Assembly: GCF_000698595.1 (NCBI RefSeq)
Contig: NZ_JFHC01000004.1
Coordinates: forward strand, 143,203-207,202
Length of the DNA: 64,000 bases
Source of the DNA: Caballeronia glathei
Lineage (GTDB): Bacteria > Pseudomonadota > Gammaproteobacteria > Burkholderiales > Burkholderiaceae
Direction of reading: 5' to 3'
Shown here piece after piece: positions 26,159 through 36,398 of this stretch. The notes below the pieces were generated by a model, which ran no database searches, was not told the DNA's origin, and saw only the letters and a program-made list of their open reading frames with translations. Within the stretch, counting starts at the first letter, position 1. Each line of letters starts with the position of its first letter. Made by a program: the position numbers and the translations under genes.

Positions 26159-28825
26159 ATGCTGACGTCCCACATTACACGCTTCGTTACATTGGCCATC
26201 CGCCGCCCGGTGTGGGTCATCGCCGTTTCGCTGCTGCTCGGCGTGCTGAGCTCTATCTATGTCGTCCATAATTTCAAGATCAGCACCGATGTCAGCCAGC
26301 TGATCGAATCCGAGCCGGAATGGGCCGAGCGAAGTCATGCGCTCGACGAGGCCTTTCCGCAGCGCGGCGCGACGCTGCTCATCGTGGTCGAGGCGCCGGC
26401 GCCCGAATTCGCCGATGCCGCCGCAAACGAGCTAGCGGGCGCGCTCGCCAAGCGCACGGACATGTTCAAGTCGGTGGCGGAACCGTCCGGCGGCGACTTC
26501 TTCGAGCACAACGGGCTGCTCTACCTGCCGGCCGACAAGGTCGCGCAAACCACGCAGGAACTCGTCCAGGCACGGCCGCTCATCAACACCCTCGCGCACG
26601 ATCCGACGCTCACCGGCCTCGCCCAGACGCTCAACACGAGCCTCAACCTGCCGCTGCAACTCGGCCAGGTGAGCCTCGGCCAGATGTCGAAGCTGCTCAA
26701 CCAGAGCGCGACCGTCCTCGACCGCGTGCTCGCGAATCAGCCGGCGGCGTTCTCGTGGCGCAATCTCGCCGACTCCGCCCCCGCGAACGGGCCGGGACGC
26801 GCATTCGTCACCGTGCTGCCGATGCTCGACTTCAACGCGCTCGAAGCGGGCGCCAGCGCCTACGACGCGATCCGCGCGAGCGCCGAGGAACTCGGCCTCG
26901 CGCAGAAATACGGCGCGACGATCCGGCTGACGGGCGCGCAGCCGCTCGCCGACGACGAATTCGCCTCGGTCAAGGACGGCGCCGTGCTGAACGGCGTGCT
27001 CACGCTGCTCGTCGTGCTGATGATCCTCTGGGTCGCGCTGCGCTCGGGCAAGATGATCGGCGCGGTGCTGATCACGCTGTTGGTCGGGCTCGCGATCACC
27101 GCCGCGCTCGGCCTGATGATGGTCCACGCGCTCAACATGATCTCGGTCGCGTTCATGGTGCTGTTCGTCGGGCTCGGCGTCGATTTCGGCATCCAGTTCG
27201 GCGTGCGGTACCGCGAGGAGCGCTTCCGCCACCGGCGGCTCGACGTCGCGCTCGCCGAGACCGCGCGGCACGTCGCCGTGCCGCTCACGCTCGCCGCCGC
27301 CGCGACCGCCGCGAGCTTCTTCTCGTTCCTGCCGACCGCCTATCGCGGCGTCTCGGAGCTCGGCCTGATCGCGGGCGTCGGCATGTTCGTCGCGTACATC
27401 ACCAACATGACGCTGCTGCCCGCGCTGCTGAAGGTCTTCGCGCCGGCGGGCGAAGCGGGCACGCCGGGCTTTCCGATGCTCGCGCCCCTCGACGATTTCC
27501 TCGACCGCAACCGCAAGCCGGTGCTGATCGCCACGCTGATCGTCGTGATCGGCGCGCTGCCGCTGCTCCTGAACCTGCGCTTCGACTTCAATCCGCTGCA
27601 CCTGAAGGACCCGCACACCGAATCGATGGCGACGCTCCTCTCGCTGAAGGACTCGCCCGAAGCGGCCGTGAACGACGTCGCCGTGCTGGCGCCGACGCTC
27701 GCGGACGCCGAGCGCGCCGCGCAGAAGCTCGCCAGGCTGCCGGAAGTGGGCCGCGTGACGACCCTCGGCACGCTCATTCCCGACGATCAGCCGAAGAAGC
27801 TCGAACTGATCGCCGCCGCCGCCGCGCAACTGCTGCCCGCGCTCAACCAGCGGATCGCGTCGCCGGTGAGCGACGAAGTGCGCGTGGCGGCCCTGAAGCG
27901 CCTGTCGAACCAGCTGTCGCTCGCCGCCGACGAGCATCCCGGCCCCGGCGCGGCGGAGGCGAAGCATCTGTCGGAAACGCTCGCGAAGCTGGCCCGGGCC
28001 GACGCCGCCACGCGCGACCGCGCCGAGCACGCAATGTCCGATCCGCTGCGCATCGCGCTCGCGCAACTGCGCTCGCTGCTCCAGCCGTCGGAGATCACGC
28101 GCTACACGCTGCCGCAATCGATGGTGGACAACTGGCTGACGGCGGACGGCAAGGCGCTCGTCGAGGTGTCGCCGAAAGCGGCGCCGAACGGGGACGAAAA
28201 CGACGACGACATGCTCGCCCGCTTCGCCGACGCCGTCCAGAAGGCCGAGCCCGGCGCGATCGGCGGCCCGATCTCGGTGCGGCATTCGGCGCAGACCATC
28301 ATCACCGCGTTCGAGCACGCGGCCGTGTGGTCGCTGCTCGCCATCGCGGTGCTGCTGTGGATCACGCTGCGCCGTTTCGGCGACGTTCTCAGAACTTTGA
28401 TACCTTTGCTCGTCTCCGCGATCGTCACGCTGGAACTGTGCGTCGTCTTCGACATGCCGCTCAACTTTGCGAACATCATCGCGCTGCCGCTGATGCTCGG
28501 GGTCGGCGTGGCGTTCAAGATCTATTTCGTGATGGCGTGGCGCTCGGGACAGACGGGGCTCCTGCAGTCGAGCCTCACGCACGCCGTCATGTTCAGCGCC
28601 GCGACGACCGCCACCGCATTCGGCAGCCTGTGGTTTTCGCATCATCCGGGAACATCCAGCATGGGGCGCCTGCTCGCGTTGTCCCTGCTGTGCACGCTGA
28701 TCGGCGCGGTGGTTTTCCAGCCGGTGCTGATGGGCAAGCCGCGCCTGAAGAAGGCTCGCGCGGCGACGAGAGAGGGGCTGAAGGCGAGCCGCCGACACGA
28801 CAACCTAAGAGGAATTGAAGAATGA
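26159..28825 (+). CDS. hpnN: Hopanoid transporter HpnN (RND family)
   Basis: An 888-residue RND-type membrane protein with two sets of membrane segments: one at residue 15-35, a cluster at about 285-430, one near 465, and a cluster at about 735-870. Two periplasmic loops separate them. Family marks are [14 protein letters not shown] just after the first segment and [24 protein letters not shown] in the fourth. HpnN moves hopanoids to the outer membrane. The ATG at 26159 begins the expected N-terminus; the upstream GTG was rejected. The stop overlaps the ATG of the mlaA-like gene, so the two are coupled. It is divergent from hpnM. Confidence 0.92.
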   Translation: MLTSHITRFVTLAIRRPVWVIAVSLLLGVLSSIYVVHNFKISTDVSQLIESEPEWAERSHALDEAFPQRGATLLIVVEAPAPEFADAAANELAGALAKRTDMFKSVAEPSGGDFFEHNGLLYLPADKVAQTTQELVQARPLINTLAHDPTLTGLAQTLNTSLNLPLQLGQVSLGQMSKLLNQSATVLDRVLANQPAAFSWRNLADSAPANGPGRAFVTVLPMLDFNALEAGASAYDAIRASAEELGLAQKYGATIRLTGAQPLADDEFASVKDGAVLNGVLTLLVVLMILWVALRSGKMIGAVLITLLVGLAITAALGLMMVHALNMISVAFMVLFVGLGVDFGIQFGVRYREERFRHRRLDVALAETARHVAVPLTLAAAATAASFFSFLPTAYRGVSELGLIAGVGMFVAYITNMTLLPALLKVFAPAGEAGTPGFPMLAPLDDFLDRNRKPVLIATLIVVIGALPLLLNLRFDFNPLHLKDPHTESMATLLSLKDSPEAAVNDVAVLAPTLADAERAAQKLARLPEVGRVTTLGTLIPDDQPKKLELIAAAAAQLLPALNQRIASPVSDEVRVAALKRLSNQLSLAADEHPGPGAAEAKHLSETLAKLARADAATRDRAEHAMSDPLRIALAQLRSLLQPSEITRYTLPQSMVDNWLTADGKALVEVSPKAAPNGDENDDDMLARFADAVQKAEPGAIGGPISVRHSAQTIITAFEHAAVWSLLAIAVLLWITLRRFGDVLRTLIPLLVSAIVTLELCVVFDMPLNFANIIALPLMLGVGVAFKIYFVMAWRSGQTGLLQSSLTHAVMFSAATTATAFGSLWFSHHPGTSSMGRLLALSLLCTLIGAVVFQPVLMGKPRLKKARAATREGLKASRRHDNLRGIEE

Positions 28826-29784
28826 AAACGGCTTTGGCTGCCGGTAACTTCCGGACGCTCGGGGTAAGCGTCGCGATGGCAGGCCTCCTGGCAACCGCCG
28901 GTTGCGCAACCGGCCCGGACCGCCGGCCCGGCGATCCGCTGGAACCGATGAACCGGGCGATCTTTTCGTTCAACGACGGCCTCGACAAGTACATCGCCCG
29001 TCCGGTCGCGCAGGCCTACGTGAACGTGACGCCAAGCCCGTTCCGCACGGCGGTCAGCAACTTCTTCTCCAATCTCGGCGACATCGGCAACTTCGCGAAC
29101 AACCTGCTGCAGCTGAAGATCACCGATGCGACGCAGGATCTCGTGCGTTTCGCGTTCAATTCGACGTTCGGCATCGGCGGGCTGATCGACATCGCGTCGC
29201 AGGCGGGCCTGCCGAAGCACCATCAGGACTTCGGGCTGACGCTCGGGCACTACGGCGTGCCGTCGGGGCCGTATCTGGTCCTGCCGGTGTTCGGCCCGAG
29301 TTCCTTCCGCGACGCCACCAACTGGCTCGTCGCATTCCGTCTCGATCCGATCACCTACATGGATCCGGCCGTGCGCAACATCCTGTTCGGCGTGAATTTC
29401 GTCAGCGCACGGGCGGACCTGATCGGCGCGACGGACATCCTTTCGCAGGCGGCGCTCGACAAGTACGCGTTCGTGCGCGACGCCTACACGCAGCGCCGGC
29501 AATACCTGCTGACGGGCGGCACCGGCACGAGCCTGCCCGACTACGGCGACGACACCGGCGACGGCGCAGCCGCGCCGGAAGGCGCGAGCGCGCCGGGCGG
29601 CACGGGCGGCGGCAGCCAGGAGCAGGGCCTGCCGACCTACGACGATCCGGGTGCCGCGCCGTCCGGTCCGGCGCCTGCCACGCCGCCGGCGCCGGGCGCA
29701 TCGCCCGGTGCGGCGCCGTCGCCCAGTTCGAGCGAGGGTGCGGGTTTGCCGAAGTACGAGGACCCGGCGCCTGCCGGGAAATAA
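28822..29784 (+). CDS. mlaA: MlaA/VacJ family outer-membrane lipoprotein
   Basis: A 320-residue lipoprotein. The signal ends at the lipobox Cys 28 (TAGC). The VacJ/MlaA domain spans about 38-225: [57 protein letters not shown], and [21 protein letters not shown] Gly/Pro/Ala-rich tail of about 85 residues follows and contains two short repeats ([18 protein letters not shown]) and a third, looser one (SLPDYGDD). MlaA proteins extract phospholipid from the outer leaflet of the outer membrane. Here the gene is fused by a 4-base ATGA overlap to hpnN, which suggests a role in hopanoid or phospholipid traffic; it need not be the main mlaA of the cell. Confidence 0.92.
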   Translation: MKTALAAGNFRTLGVSVAMAGLLATAGCATGPDRRPGDPLEPMNRAIFSFNDGLDKYIARPVAQAYVNVTPSPFRTAVSNFFSNLGDIGNFANNLLQLKITDATQDLVRFAFNSTFGIGGLIDIASQAGLPKHHQDFGLTLGHYGVPSGPYLVLPVFGPSSFRDATNWLVAFRLDPITYMDPAVRNILFGVNFVSARADLIGATDILSQAALDKYAFVRDAYTQRRQYLLTGGTGTSLPDYGDDTGDGAAAPEGASAPGGTGGGSQEQGLPTYDDPGAAPSGPAPATPPAPGASPGAAPSPSSSEGAGLPKYEDPAPAGK

Positions 29785-29791
29785 GGGGGCG

Positions 29792-30502
29792 TCAGTCGAA
29801 CGCCAGTGCCCGCGCCGTTCCGAGCGCGTGGCGCGCCTGAACGAGCGAGGTACGCGCGGCGCGGGCATCCGAGGCGAGCCGCAGCATCGCGGGCAGTTGC
29901 GAGGGCTCGCGCATCAGTTCACGCAGGATCGGCCCGATGGCCGTGTGGCCGTCGTCGCGCAGGCCCGCCGTCGCGGCGCTCGGCAGCGTGCGCCACGCCG
30001 GATCGACGATCGAGCGGCACACCGCGAACGGCAGCCCGCGTGCCGTCGCGATGGCGCCGGCAATATGCGATTCCATGTCGACGGCGAGCGCGCCCGTCGA
30101 CGAATACAGCGAGCGCTTCTCCTGCTCGCTCGTCACCGGCGCGGTGACGCCGGCCATCGTGCCGCGGCGCGTGATGGCCGCGAGCGGCGTGCCGGCGAAG
30201 GCATCGACGATGCGGTTCGACCAGCCCGGGTCCGTCACGAGGCGGCCGAACGGCCCCGACACCGCGTCCGCGACGATCAGCGTGCCCGGCTCAAGCTCCG
30301 GCGCAAGCCCGCCCGCCGTCCCGAAACTCACGATGCCCGCGCAGCCGCGCGCCACCGCCTCGGAGAGCGCGCGCTCGAGCCAGTCGGCGCGCGCCGCGAA
30401 CACGACAACCACGCCGCGCCCGCGCACGATCTTCGCCTCGAACGCCATGCCGGTGACGGCCACCACGGGCACACCCGCGGCACGGACGTCGCGGCCGTTC
30501 AC
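29792..30502 (-). CDS. hpnG: Adenosylhopane nucleosidase HpnG
   Basis: A 236-residue protein of the purine nucleoside phosphorylase (PNP_UDP_1) family. HpnG removes adenine from adenosylhopane, the HpnH product, giving ribosylhopane. Seen are VVAVTGMAFEAKI at the start, IVSFGTAGGLAPELEPGTLIVADAV, and the substrate segment VDMESHIAGAIATARGLPFAVCRSIVD with the ribose-binding Met-Glu. The start is GTG at 30500-30502, overlapping the stop of shc by two bases, so the genes are translated in tandem. It is the last gene of the hpnD-hpnE-shc-hpnG operon. Confidence 0.9.
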   Translation of the reverse strand: MNGRDVRAAGVPVVAVTGMAFEAKIVRGRGVVVVFAARADWLERALSEAVARGCAGIVSFGTAGGLAPELEPGTLIVADAVSGPFGRLVTDPGWSNRIVDAFAGTPLAAITRRGTMAGVTAPVTSEQEKRSLYSSTGALAVDMESHIAGAIATARGLPFAVCRSIVDPAWRTLPSAATAGLRDDGHTAIGPILRELMREPSQLPAMLRLASDARAARTSLVQARHALGTARALAFD

Positions 30503-32478
30503 ATGCCCACCGTCACGCGCGAAACGTCGTCGCGCGTCATGTTGCGATAGCGCGTGAGCGCCCACAGCGGGAAGAACTTGCGATACCCGTGGTAGCGCAG
30601 ATAGAAGACGCGCGGAAAGCCGGTCGCGGTGAAGCGGGCTTCGTCCCAGAGGCCGTGCGCGCGCTGGGTCGCCTGCAGGTAGGCGACGCCCCGCGCGACG
30701 GCCGGATGGTCGATCACGCCCGCCGCCATGAGCCCGAGCAGCGCCCAGGACGTCTGCGACGCCGTGCTCGGCGCCTGCTCGTAGCCGCGATAGTCGAGCT
30801 TGTAGCTCTCGCCGCCCTCGCCCCAGCCGCCGTCTTCGTTCTGGATGCTGATGAGCCATTCCGCCGCGCGGCGCACGCGCGCGTCGCTGGCAGGCAGCCC
30901 CGCCGCGTTCAGCGCACACAGCGCCGACCACGTGCCGTACACGTAATTCATGCCCCAGCGGCCGTACCAGCTTCCGTCGCGTTCCTGCGCGCGCAGGATG
31001 TAGTCGAGCGCGCGGCGGGCCGGCTCGCTGTTCGCGGGCGTCTCGCCGAGTTCCGCGAGCATCGAGAGACAGCGCGCCGAGACGTCGACGGTCGGCGGAT
31101 CGAGCAGCGCGCCGTGGTCGGAGAACGGGATGCTGTTCAGGTGGTAATGCGTGTTTTCCGGCTCGAATGCGCCCCAGCCGCCGTCGCTGCTCTGCATGCC
31201 GACGACCCATTCGCGCGCCCGCGCGATCGCTTCCGTGTAGATCGCCGTGCCGTTTTCGCGGTCGGCGCGCTCCATCGCCATCGCGACCACCGCCGTATCG
31301 TCGACGTCCGGATAGTGCGGATTCGCGAACTGGAACGCCCAGCCGCCCGGCCGCACGTTAGGGCGGCGCGAGACCCAGTCGCCGCGCACATCCAGAATCT
31401 GCAGCGGACGCAGCCATTCCAGCCCGCGCGACACCGCCGCCCGCGCCTTCGGAAGGCCCGTTTCGAGCAGCGCGTGCGCCACGAGCGACGTATCCCACAC
31501 CGGCGACAGGCACGGCTGGCAATATGCCTCGCCTTCCGGCGATTCGTCGATAACGAGCAGTTTCTCCAGCGAACGTCTTGCAATTGCACGGTTCGGGTGA
31601 TCGGCGGGATAGCCGAGCACGTCGTACATCATCACGGAGTTCGCCATCGCCGGATAGATCGCGCCGAGACCGTCCTCGCCGTTCAGCCGCTCGTCGACGA
31701 AGCGCACCGCCTCGCGGATCGCGCGCTCGCGGCTGCGGCGCGGAAAGAGCCCGTCGACCGTGCGCAGCACCGAATCGACGCCGCGGAAGAACGCGAACCA
31801 GCCCTTGCTCTGATGCCCGGCGCGCGGCAGCAGCTCGGTGTTGACCGGCGCTTCGTTGAACAGCTCGTCGATGCGCACGCCGCGCGGGTTGCGCGCGATC
31901 GGGCGCTTCGCATTGAGCACGAGCATCGGCACGATGACCGTGCGCGCCCAGTACGACACCTTCGTGAGATGGAACGGGAACCACATCGGCAGCAGCATCA
32001 TCTCGACGGGCATCATCGGCACCGCGCGCCACGGCATCGCGCCGAAGAGCGCGAGCTGCAGCCGCGTGAAGACGTTCGACTGCTCCGCGCCGCCCGCGGC
32101 GAGAATCGCGCGGCGGGCGCGCTGCATGTGCTCGGCGTCGGGAGAGTCGCCGATCATCTTCAGCGCGAAATACGCCTTGACGCTCGCGCTCACGTTCATC
32201 GCGCCTTCGGTGAAGAGCGGCCATCCGCCGTCTTCCAGCTGGATGCGGCGCAGATAGCGGCCGATCTTCGCTTCGAGCGTCAGGTCGGGCGTCTCGCCGA
32301 GGTAATGCACGAGCAGCACGTATTCGGCGGGAATCGTGGCGTCGGCTTCGAGTTCGTAGAGCCAGTAGCCGTCTGCGTGCTGCGCGGCGAGCAGCGCGTC
32401 GGCGGCTTTCGCGACCGAGGCGTCGAGCGCGGCGGCGGGCACCGGCCGGAAAAGGCCCGGGAGGGATGTATCGTTCAT
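30499..32478 (-). CDS. shc: Squalene-hopene cyclase
   Basis: A 659-residue squalene-hopene cyclase (HpnF), the monotopic membrane enzyme that folds squalene into hopene. The catalytic acid motif DxDD is Asp 391, 393 and 394 (PDVDDTAVV). Several QW-type repeats are visible (IQLEDGGWPLF near 80, QSSDGGWGAFEP, ERDGSWYGRWG, IQNEDGGWGEGGESY). The length and the order match bacterial cyclases. Its ATG directly abuts the hpnE stop and its end overlaps hpnG, so it is third in the four-gene operon. Confidence 0.97.
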   Translation of the reverse strand: MNDTSLPGLFRPVPAAALDASVAKAADALLAAQHADGYWLYELEADATIPAEYVLLVHYLGETPDLTLEAKIGRYLRRIQLEDGGWPLFTEGAMNVSASVKAYFALKMIGDSPDAEHMQRARRAILAAGGAEQSNVFTRLQLALFGAMPWRAVPMMPVEMMLLPMWFPFHLTKVSYWARTVIVPMLVLNAKRPIARNPRGVRIDELFNEAPVNTELLPRAGHQSKGWFAFFRGVDSVLRTVDGLFPRRSRERAIREAVRFVDERLNGEDGLGAIYPAMANSVMMYDVLGYPADHPNRAIARRSLEKLLVIDESPEGEAYCQPCLSPVWDTSLVAHALLETGLPKARAAVSRGLEWLRPLQILDVRGDWVSRRPNVRPGGWAFQFANPHYPDVDDTAVVAMAMERADRENGTAIYTEAIARAREWVVGMQSSDGGWGAFEPENTHYHLNSIPFSDHGALLDPPTVDVSARCLSMLAELGETPANSEPARRALDYILRAQERDGSWYGRWGMNYVYGTWSALCALNAAGLPASDARVRRAAEWLISIQNEDGGWGEGGESYKLDYRGYEQAPSTASQTSWALLGLMAAGVIDHPAVARGVAYLQATQRAHGLWDEARFTATGFPRVFYLRYHGYRKFFPLWALTRYRNMTRDDVSRVTVGM

Positions 32479-33750
32479 TCAGCGTTCCATCGATCGGTTC
32501 ATCAGCTTGTCCGCGGCCTTCTGGCCGGAGCGGATCGAGCCCTCAATTGTCGCGGGCAGACCGGTGGCGGTCCAGTCGCCTGCAAGCATGAGATTCGGCC
32601 AGCGCGTGCGCGTGGCGGGGCGCAGGCTCTCCTGGCCTGGCAGGGCGGCAAACGTCGCACGTTGCTCGACGACGGTCTGCCACGTCGGCATGGCGCCGGC
32701 GGGCAGGCCCGTCACCCTTGCCACGTCCTGCCAGATAGTGTGCGCGAGTTCTTCCGGCGGCGCTCCGACGAAGCGGTCGGCGCCGCTCACCGTGGCCGAC
32801 AGGCGGCCGTCGGAGGCGAACAGCCAGTCGGCGGTGCCGTAGAGAAGCCCCGTCATCGGCTCGAAACCGAGCGGCGGCTCCACGGCGAAATGCGCGGTCG
32901 CGACCGCGCGGAATTCGGTCGGCGCGACGAGCCCGGGCACAAGCGCGCGGGCGACGTCCGGCGGCACCGCAAGCACGACGCCGTCGCCCGGTGCGAGCGC
33001 GACAGGCCCGTCGCCGAAATCGAGCGAACTGACGCGCGCCTGCGAGTCCGTGCCCGACAGGCCGATGCCGCGAAGACGCGCCGCCAGCCGGATTTCCGCG
33101 CCGCCGTATTGCAGGAGCCGCAGCGCCGGCTCGACGAACGCGCGGCCGAGCCCGCTTTTCGCGATGAGCGGCCGGCACGCCTGGCCGCCCGCCACGAGCG
33201 TCTCGCGCAGCACATTGCCGGCAAGCACCGCCGAGCCCTCGGCCGGCTCGACGTTCAGCACCGTGCGCAGGAACGGGCGCGCGAGCGCGTCCCACACCCG
33301 GCCCTGCGCGCGCATCGTTTCGCCGACCGTGCGGCCGGGCTTCGCCCAGAGCAGCGGCGCGAGCGACAGATAATCGGCCGGCTGCGTGCCGGGCACGCGC
33401 GCGGCGGGATCGAAGATCCATTTCGGCAGCCGGCCCGATGACAGCCGCACGGTCCAGCGCGCGCTGTCTTTCAGGTCGAAGAACGGGTAATCGGGGAGCG
33501 TCGGGCCCGCCAGCTCGTCGGCGGCGCCGATCGCGCGGGCGTACCCGAGCGCGGCGTGGCTGCCGGAAAAGAGGACGTGATTGCCGTTGTCGATGGTCGC
33601 GTTGAGCTTGCTGTCGAAATACGAGCGGCAGCGCCCGCCCGCGTGCGGCTCGGCTTCGTGCAACACGACGCGCGCACCGCGCCGCTGCAGTTGAACCGCC
33701 GCGGCGAGTCCGGACAGGCCCGCGCCGACGACATGAACAAGCCGCGACAT
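32479..33750 (-). CDS. hpnE: Hydroxysqualene/squalene-associated FAD oxidoreductase HpnE
   Basis: A 423-residue flavoprotein of the phytoene-desaturase fold. HpnE converts hydroxysqualene to squalene in the HpnCDE route. The dinucleotide site VHVVGAGLSGLAAAVQLQRRG sits at the N-terminus, followed by the family stretch AGGRCRSYFD and NGNHVLFSG. The C-terminal FAD segment (LMLAGDWTATGLPATIEGSIRSG) is complete. The ATG overlaps the hpnD stop by one base, and the stop abuts the shc ATG. Confidence 0.93.
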   Translation of the reverse strand: MSRLVHVVGAGLSGLAAAVQLQRRGARVVLHEAEPHAGGRCRSYFDSKLNATIDNGNHVLFSGSHAALGYARAIGAADELAGPTLPDYPFFDLKDSARWTVRLSSGRLPKWIFDPAARVPGTQPADYLSLAPLLWAKPGRTVGETMRAQGRVWDALARPFLRTVLNVEPAEGSAVLAGNVLRETLVAGGQACRPLIAKSGLGRAFVEPALRLLQYGGAEIRLAARLRGIGLSGTDSQARVSSLDFGDGPVALAPGDGVVLAVPPDVARALVPGLVAPTEFRAVATAHFAVEPPLGFEPMTGLLYGTADWLFASDGRLSATVSGADRFVGAPPEELAHTIWQDVARVTGLPAGAMPTWQTVVEQRATFAALPGQESLRPATRTRWPNLMLAGDWTATGLPATIEGSIRSGQKAADKLMNRSMER

Positions 33751-34598
33751 CAGAAAATGTTGCGCGCGACGATCCACAGCAGACGCGAGCGCGGCGTGCG
33801 GACCTTCGTGCGGGGCATATCGAAGCCGCGCCTGAGGTTCGCTTCGAGCACGCAGCGATAGGCGCCCGCCATGATGCGCGGCGCGCGCACCTGGGCGCGC
33901 GGCGACGCGGCCATGATCGCGTCGGACTGCGCGAAATGCCCTTTCGCACGCTCGGCGAGGACCGCGCACACGCGCGGCAGCCGTGCGTCCGCGACGATCG
34001 AGGCGGGATCGGTGGTGGAGATGCCTTCGCGCGACAGCAGCTCACGCGGCAGGTAGACGCGGCCGATGGCGGCGTCCTCGTCGATGTCGCGCAGGATGTT
34101 GGTCAGCTGCAGCGCGCGGCCCAGATGGTGCGCGAGGCGCCGTCCGGCGTCCTCGTGCATCCCGAATATCCTCACCGACAGCCGGCCGACCGCGCTCGCG
34201 ACGCGGTCGCAATACGTGTCGAGCGTGGCTTCGTCGGGCGCGACGATATCGGCGGCGGCGTCCATTGCCATGCCGTCGATGACCGCGTGAAAGTCGTCGC
34301 GCGAGAGCTGGAACGCGTGGATATGGCGCGTCAGCGCTTCGAGCGACTTCTTCGGCGCCCCGGCGTAGCAGGCGTCGATGTCGGCGCGCCACTGCTCGAG
34401 CGCGACCGCGCGCTCGCGGCGCGGCAGCGTGCCTTCGTCGGCGATGTCGTCGACCGCGCGGCAGAACGCGTAGATCTGGTACATCGCGTCCCGCTGCGCA
34501 ACCGGCAGGATGCGCATGGCGAGATAGAACGAGCTGCCCGACGTGACCTTGGCGGCATCGGGGGCGGGATCGCCGACGGTGAGATTGGAAACGGCCAA
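33750..34598 (-). CDS. hpnD: Presqualene diphosphate synthase HpnD
   Basis: A 282-residue member of the squalene/phytoene synthase family that joins two farnesyl diphosphates to presqualene diphosphate. Both metal-binding motifs are present: YAFCRAVDDIADE near residue 45 and LTNILRDIDEDAAIGRVYLP near 165. YLAMRILP at the N-terminus is typical. No ATG fits; the start is taken as TTG at 34596-34598 because GGAG lies 6 bases before it and the following residues (AVSNLTVGDPAPDAAKVTSGSSFY) match the family. It opens the hpnD-hpnE-shc-hpnG operon. The partner hpnC, usually next to hpnD, is not in this window. Confidence 0.9.
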   Translation of the reverse strand: MAVSNLTVGDPAPDAAKVTSGSSFYLAMRILPVAQRDAMYQIYAFCRAVDDIADEGTLPRRERAVALEQWRADIDACYAGAPKKSLEALTRHIHAFQLSRDDFHAVIDGMAMDAAADIVAPDEATLDTYCDRVASAVGRLSVRIFGMHEDAGRRLAHHLGRALQLTNILRDIDEDAAIGRVYLPRELLSREGISTTDPASIVADARLPRVCAVLAERAKGHFAQSDAIMAASPRAQVRAPRIMAGAYRCVLEANLRRGFDMPRTKVRTPRSRLLWIVARNIF

Positions 34599-34836
34599 GA
34601 CGGACTCCGCTGTGGCGCCCCCAAAGGGCAGATTAAGGGATCGGACGCTGGCTGTTACGACACGCAATCAACGAGGGGGCGAGGGAGAAGTTGCCTGGCA
34701 AACCAGCGCGCACCGGCCGAAACAGCGCCGGAAGCGGCGAAAAGTATATCAATGTTTGGCCGGACCTGCGCTTGAGCGCCGCGGCTGGCGGCTTTGGGGC
34801 CACATCCGCGCGGCGCGGCGGGCGGGCTCGCGGGCG

Positions 34837-35778
34837 TCAGACGAAGCCGATCGAGCGGTTTCTGCCCTGCCGTTTCGCGCTGTAGAGCGCGGCGTCGGCT
34901 TCGTTGATCAGCGCCTCGTACGACGACGTCAGGCCCTTGCGCGCCTGCGCGCCGCCGAAACTCGCGGTCACCGGCACGCGCGTGCCCTGCACGTCGATCG
35001 GCGTCTCGCAGATCGCGCGGCGCACCTTTTCGGCGACGATCATCGCGTCGGAGAAGCCCGTGCACGGCAGGAGCAGCGCGAATTCCTCGCCGCCGAAGCG
35101 CCCGAACACGTCCTGCACGCGCACGCCGCGCGCGACGCGCTCCGCCATCACGCGCAGCACCGTATCGCCGACCAGATGGCCGAATTCGTCGTTGATGCGC
35201 TTGAAATGGTCGAGATCGAACAAGAGCATCGACAGTTCGCCGCCGTAGCGCTGCCAGCGCGCGAATTCGTCGGCGAGCCGCAACTCGAAATAACGGCGGT
35301 TCGCGATGCCCGTCAGGCCGTCGCGGTCCGCGTATTCCTGCAGCTTTGCCACCGCTTCGTCGCGGGCGCGCTGCATCATGCTCGCGTGCGTGACGTCGGA
35401 AATCGTGACGCAGACGGCCATGACCTCGCGCTCGCGCGTGAGCGGCATGAACGTGCAGTCCTGCTGCATGAAGTCGACGCCGCCCGTGATCGGCCGGTCG
35501 TGGTCGAACTTGAAGAGGTACGGGCGCTGCTCCCACGAGCTGAACGCGAAGCTGCCCAGCTGGAACACGCTCTCGACCTTGCGCGTGAGCCACACGCGCG
35601 GCAGTTCCGGAAAGCTCATGAAAATCGGCTTGCCGATCACCTGTTCGGCCGTCTTGCCGCTGTGGTCCTGCATGAAACGGTTCCACATCACGACATTGAG
35701 GTCGCGGTCCAGCACGAAAATGCCGAAGCCGACCCGCTCGACGACCAGCTCGCTCAGAACATGCCGAAGCTCGTTCAT
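34837..35778 (-). CDS. PAS-GGDEF diguanylate cyclase
   Basis: A 313-residue soluble diguanylate cyclase, making the second messenger c-di-GMP. A PAS domain (about 8-125; VLDRDLNVVMWNRFMQDHSG) is followed by a GGDEF domain (about 150-310; DGLTGIANRRYF, then LLFDLDHFKRINDEFGHLVGD). The active-site signature is GGEEF, and an inhibitory RxxD site (RVQD) lies five residues before it, so product feedback should work. It is the third gene of an operon with a receiver protein and a CheC phosphatase; its ATG overlaps the cheC stop by 4 bases. That points to control of c-di-GMP by a phosphorylation step. Confidence 0.95.
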   Translation of the reverse strand: MNELRHVLSELVVERVGFGIFVLDRDLNVVMWNRFMQDHSGKTAEQVIGKPIFMSFPELPRVWLTRKVESVFQLGSFAFSSWEQRPYLFKFDHDRPITGGVDFMQQDCTFMPLTREREVMAVCVTISDVTHASMMQRARDEAVAKLQEYADRDGLTGIANRRYFELRLADEFARWQRYGGELSMLLFDLDHFKRINDEFGHLVGDTVLRVMAERVARGVRVQDVFGRFGGEEFALLLPCTGFSDAMIVAEKVRRAICETPIDVQGTRVPVTASFGGAQARKGLTSSYEALINEADAALYSAKRQGRNRSIGFV

Positions 35779-36398
35779 AGACGGGAGAGCAGCGCGTCGA
35801 GCGCTTCGTTCATGTGCAGGATCGACTCCTCCGCCATCAGCATGACGAGGTGGGCGCGAAAACTGTGGTCCTCCAGCGCGAAATTCACTTCCAGCAGCAG
35901 CGCGGTCTTCCACGCGAGCGTGGCCGGCTGGAACACGTCGCCAAGCGGCATGCTCATGCCGAGCATGCCCGGCGGCGAAAAGATCGGCGCGCGGCCGAGA
36001 CAGTCGAAGATGCACGAGACGCACGCGCCCATCAGCACGGTGGCGACGTCGAAGATGAGCTCGGTCTGGGTGGTCGTCTCGTAGGTGGACTTGGTATACG
36101 GATCGTTGACGAGCGCGCACAGCTGGCCGACGCTGCCGCTTCGGCACAGCACGATGGCCTCGCCCTTGATGTCGGAGCGAAAGCCCTGGCGCACGGCCGT
36201 GACCGTCTCGGTGATGCCGGTCATCGCGCGCAGCGTCTCGGACGCCTCGGCGACGCCCACCACCTTCACGCGCGGCACCGAGAGCTCGATGAACGTGCCG
36301 AGCAGTTTGGAAAGGCGCGTGGCCGCCTGGCCCATTGCCATGTTGGCGACTTCCTGCAGCGCATCGCGCTGGTCTTCGTTCAGGGCTGGCTCAGACAT
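35775..36398 (-). CDS. cheC: CheC-type phosphatase
   Basis: A 207-residue CheC/CheX/FliY-family protein, which dephosphorylates CheY-type receivers. The first active-site helix is intact: D12-x3-E16-x2-N19 in DALQEVANMAMGQAATRL. In the second helix (TELIFDVATVLMGACVSCIF) the expected Glu and Asn are replaced by Asp and Thr, so this site may be weak or dead. Betaproteobacteria seldom use CheC for flagellar chemotaxis. The gene overlaps the preceding receiver gene by 8 bases and the following cyclase gene by 4, so the likely substrate is that receiver. Confidence 0.88.
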   Translation of the reverse strand: MSEPALNEDQRDALQEVANMAMGQAATRLSKLLGTFIELSVPRVKVVGVAEASETLRAMTGITETVTAVRQGFRSDIKGEAIVLCRSGSVGQLCALVNDPYTKSTYETTTQTELIFDVATVLMGACVSCIFDCLGRAPIFSPPGMLGMSMPLGDVFQPATLAWKTALLLEVNFALEDHSFRAHLVMLMAEESILHMNEALDALLSRL

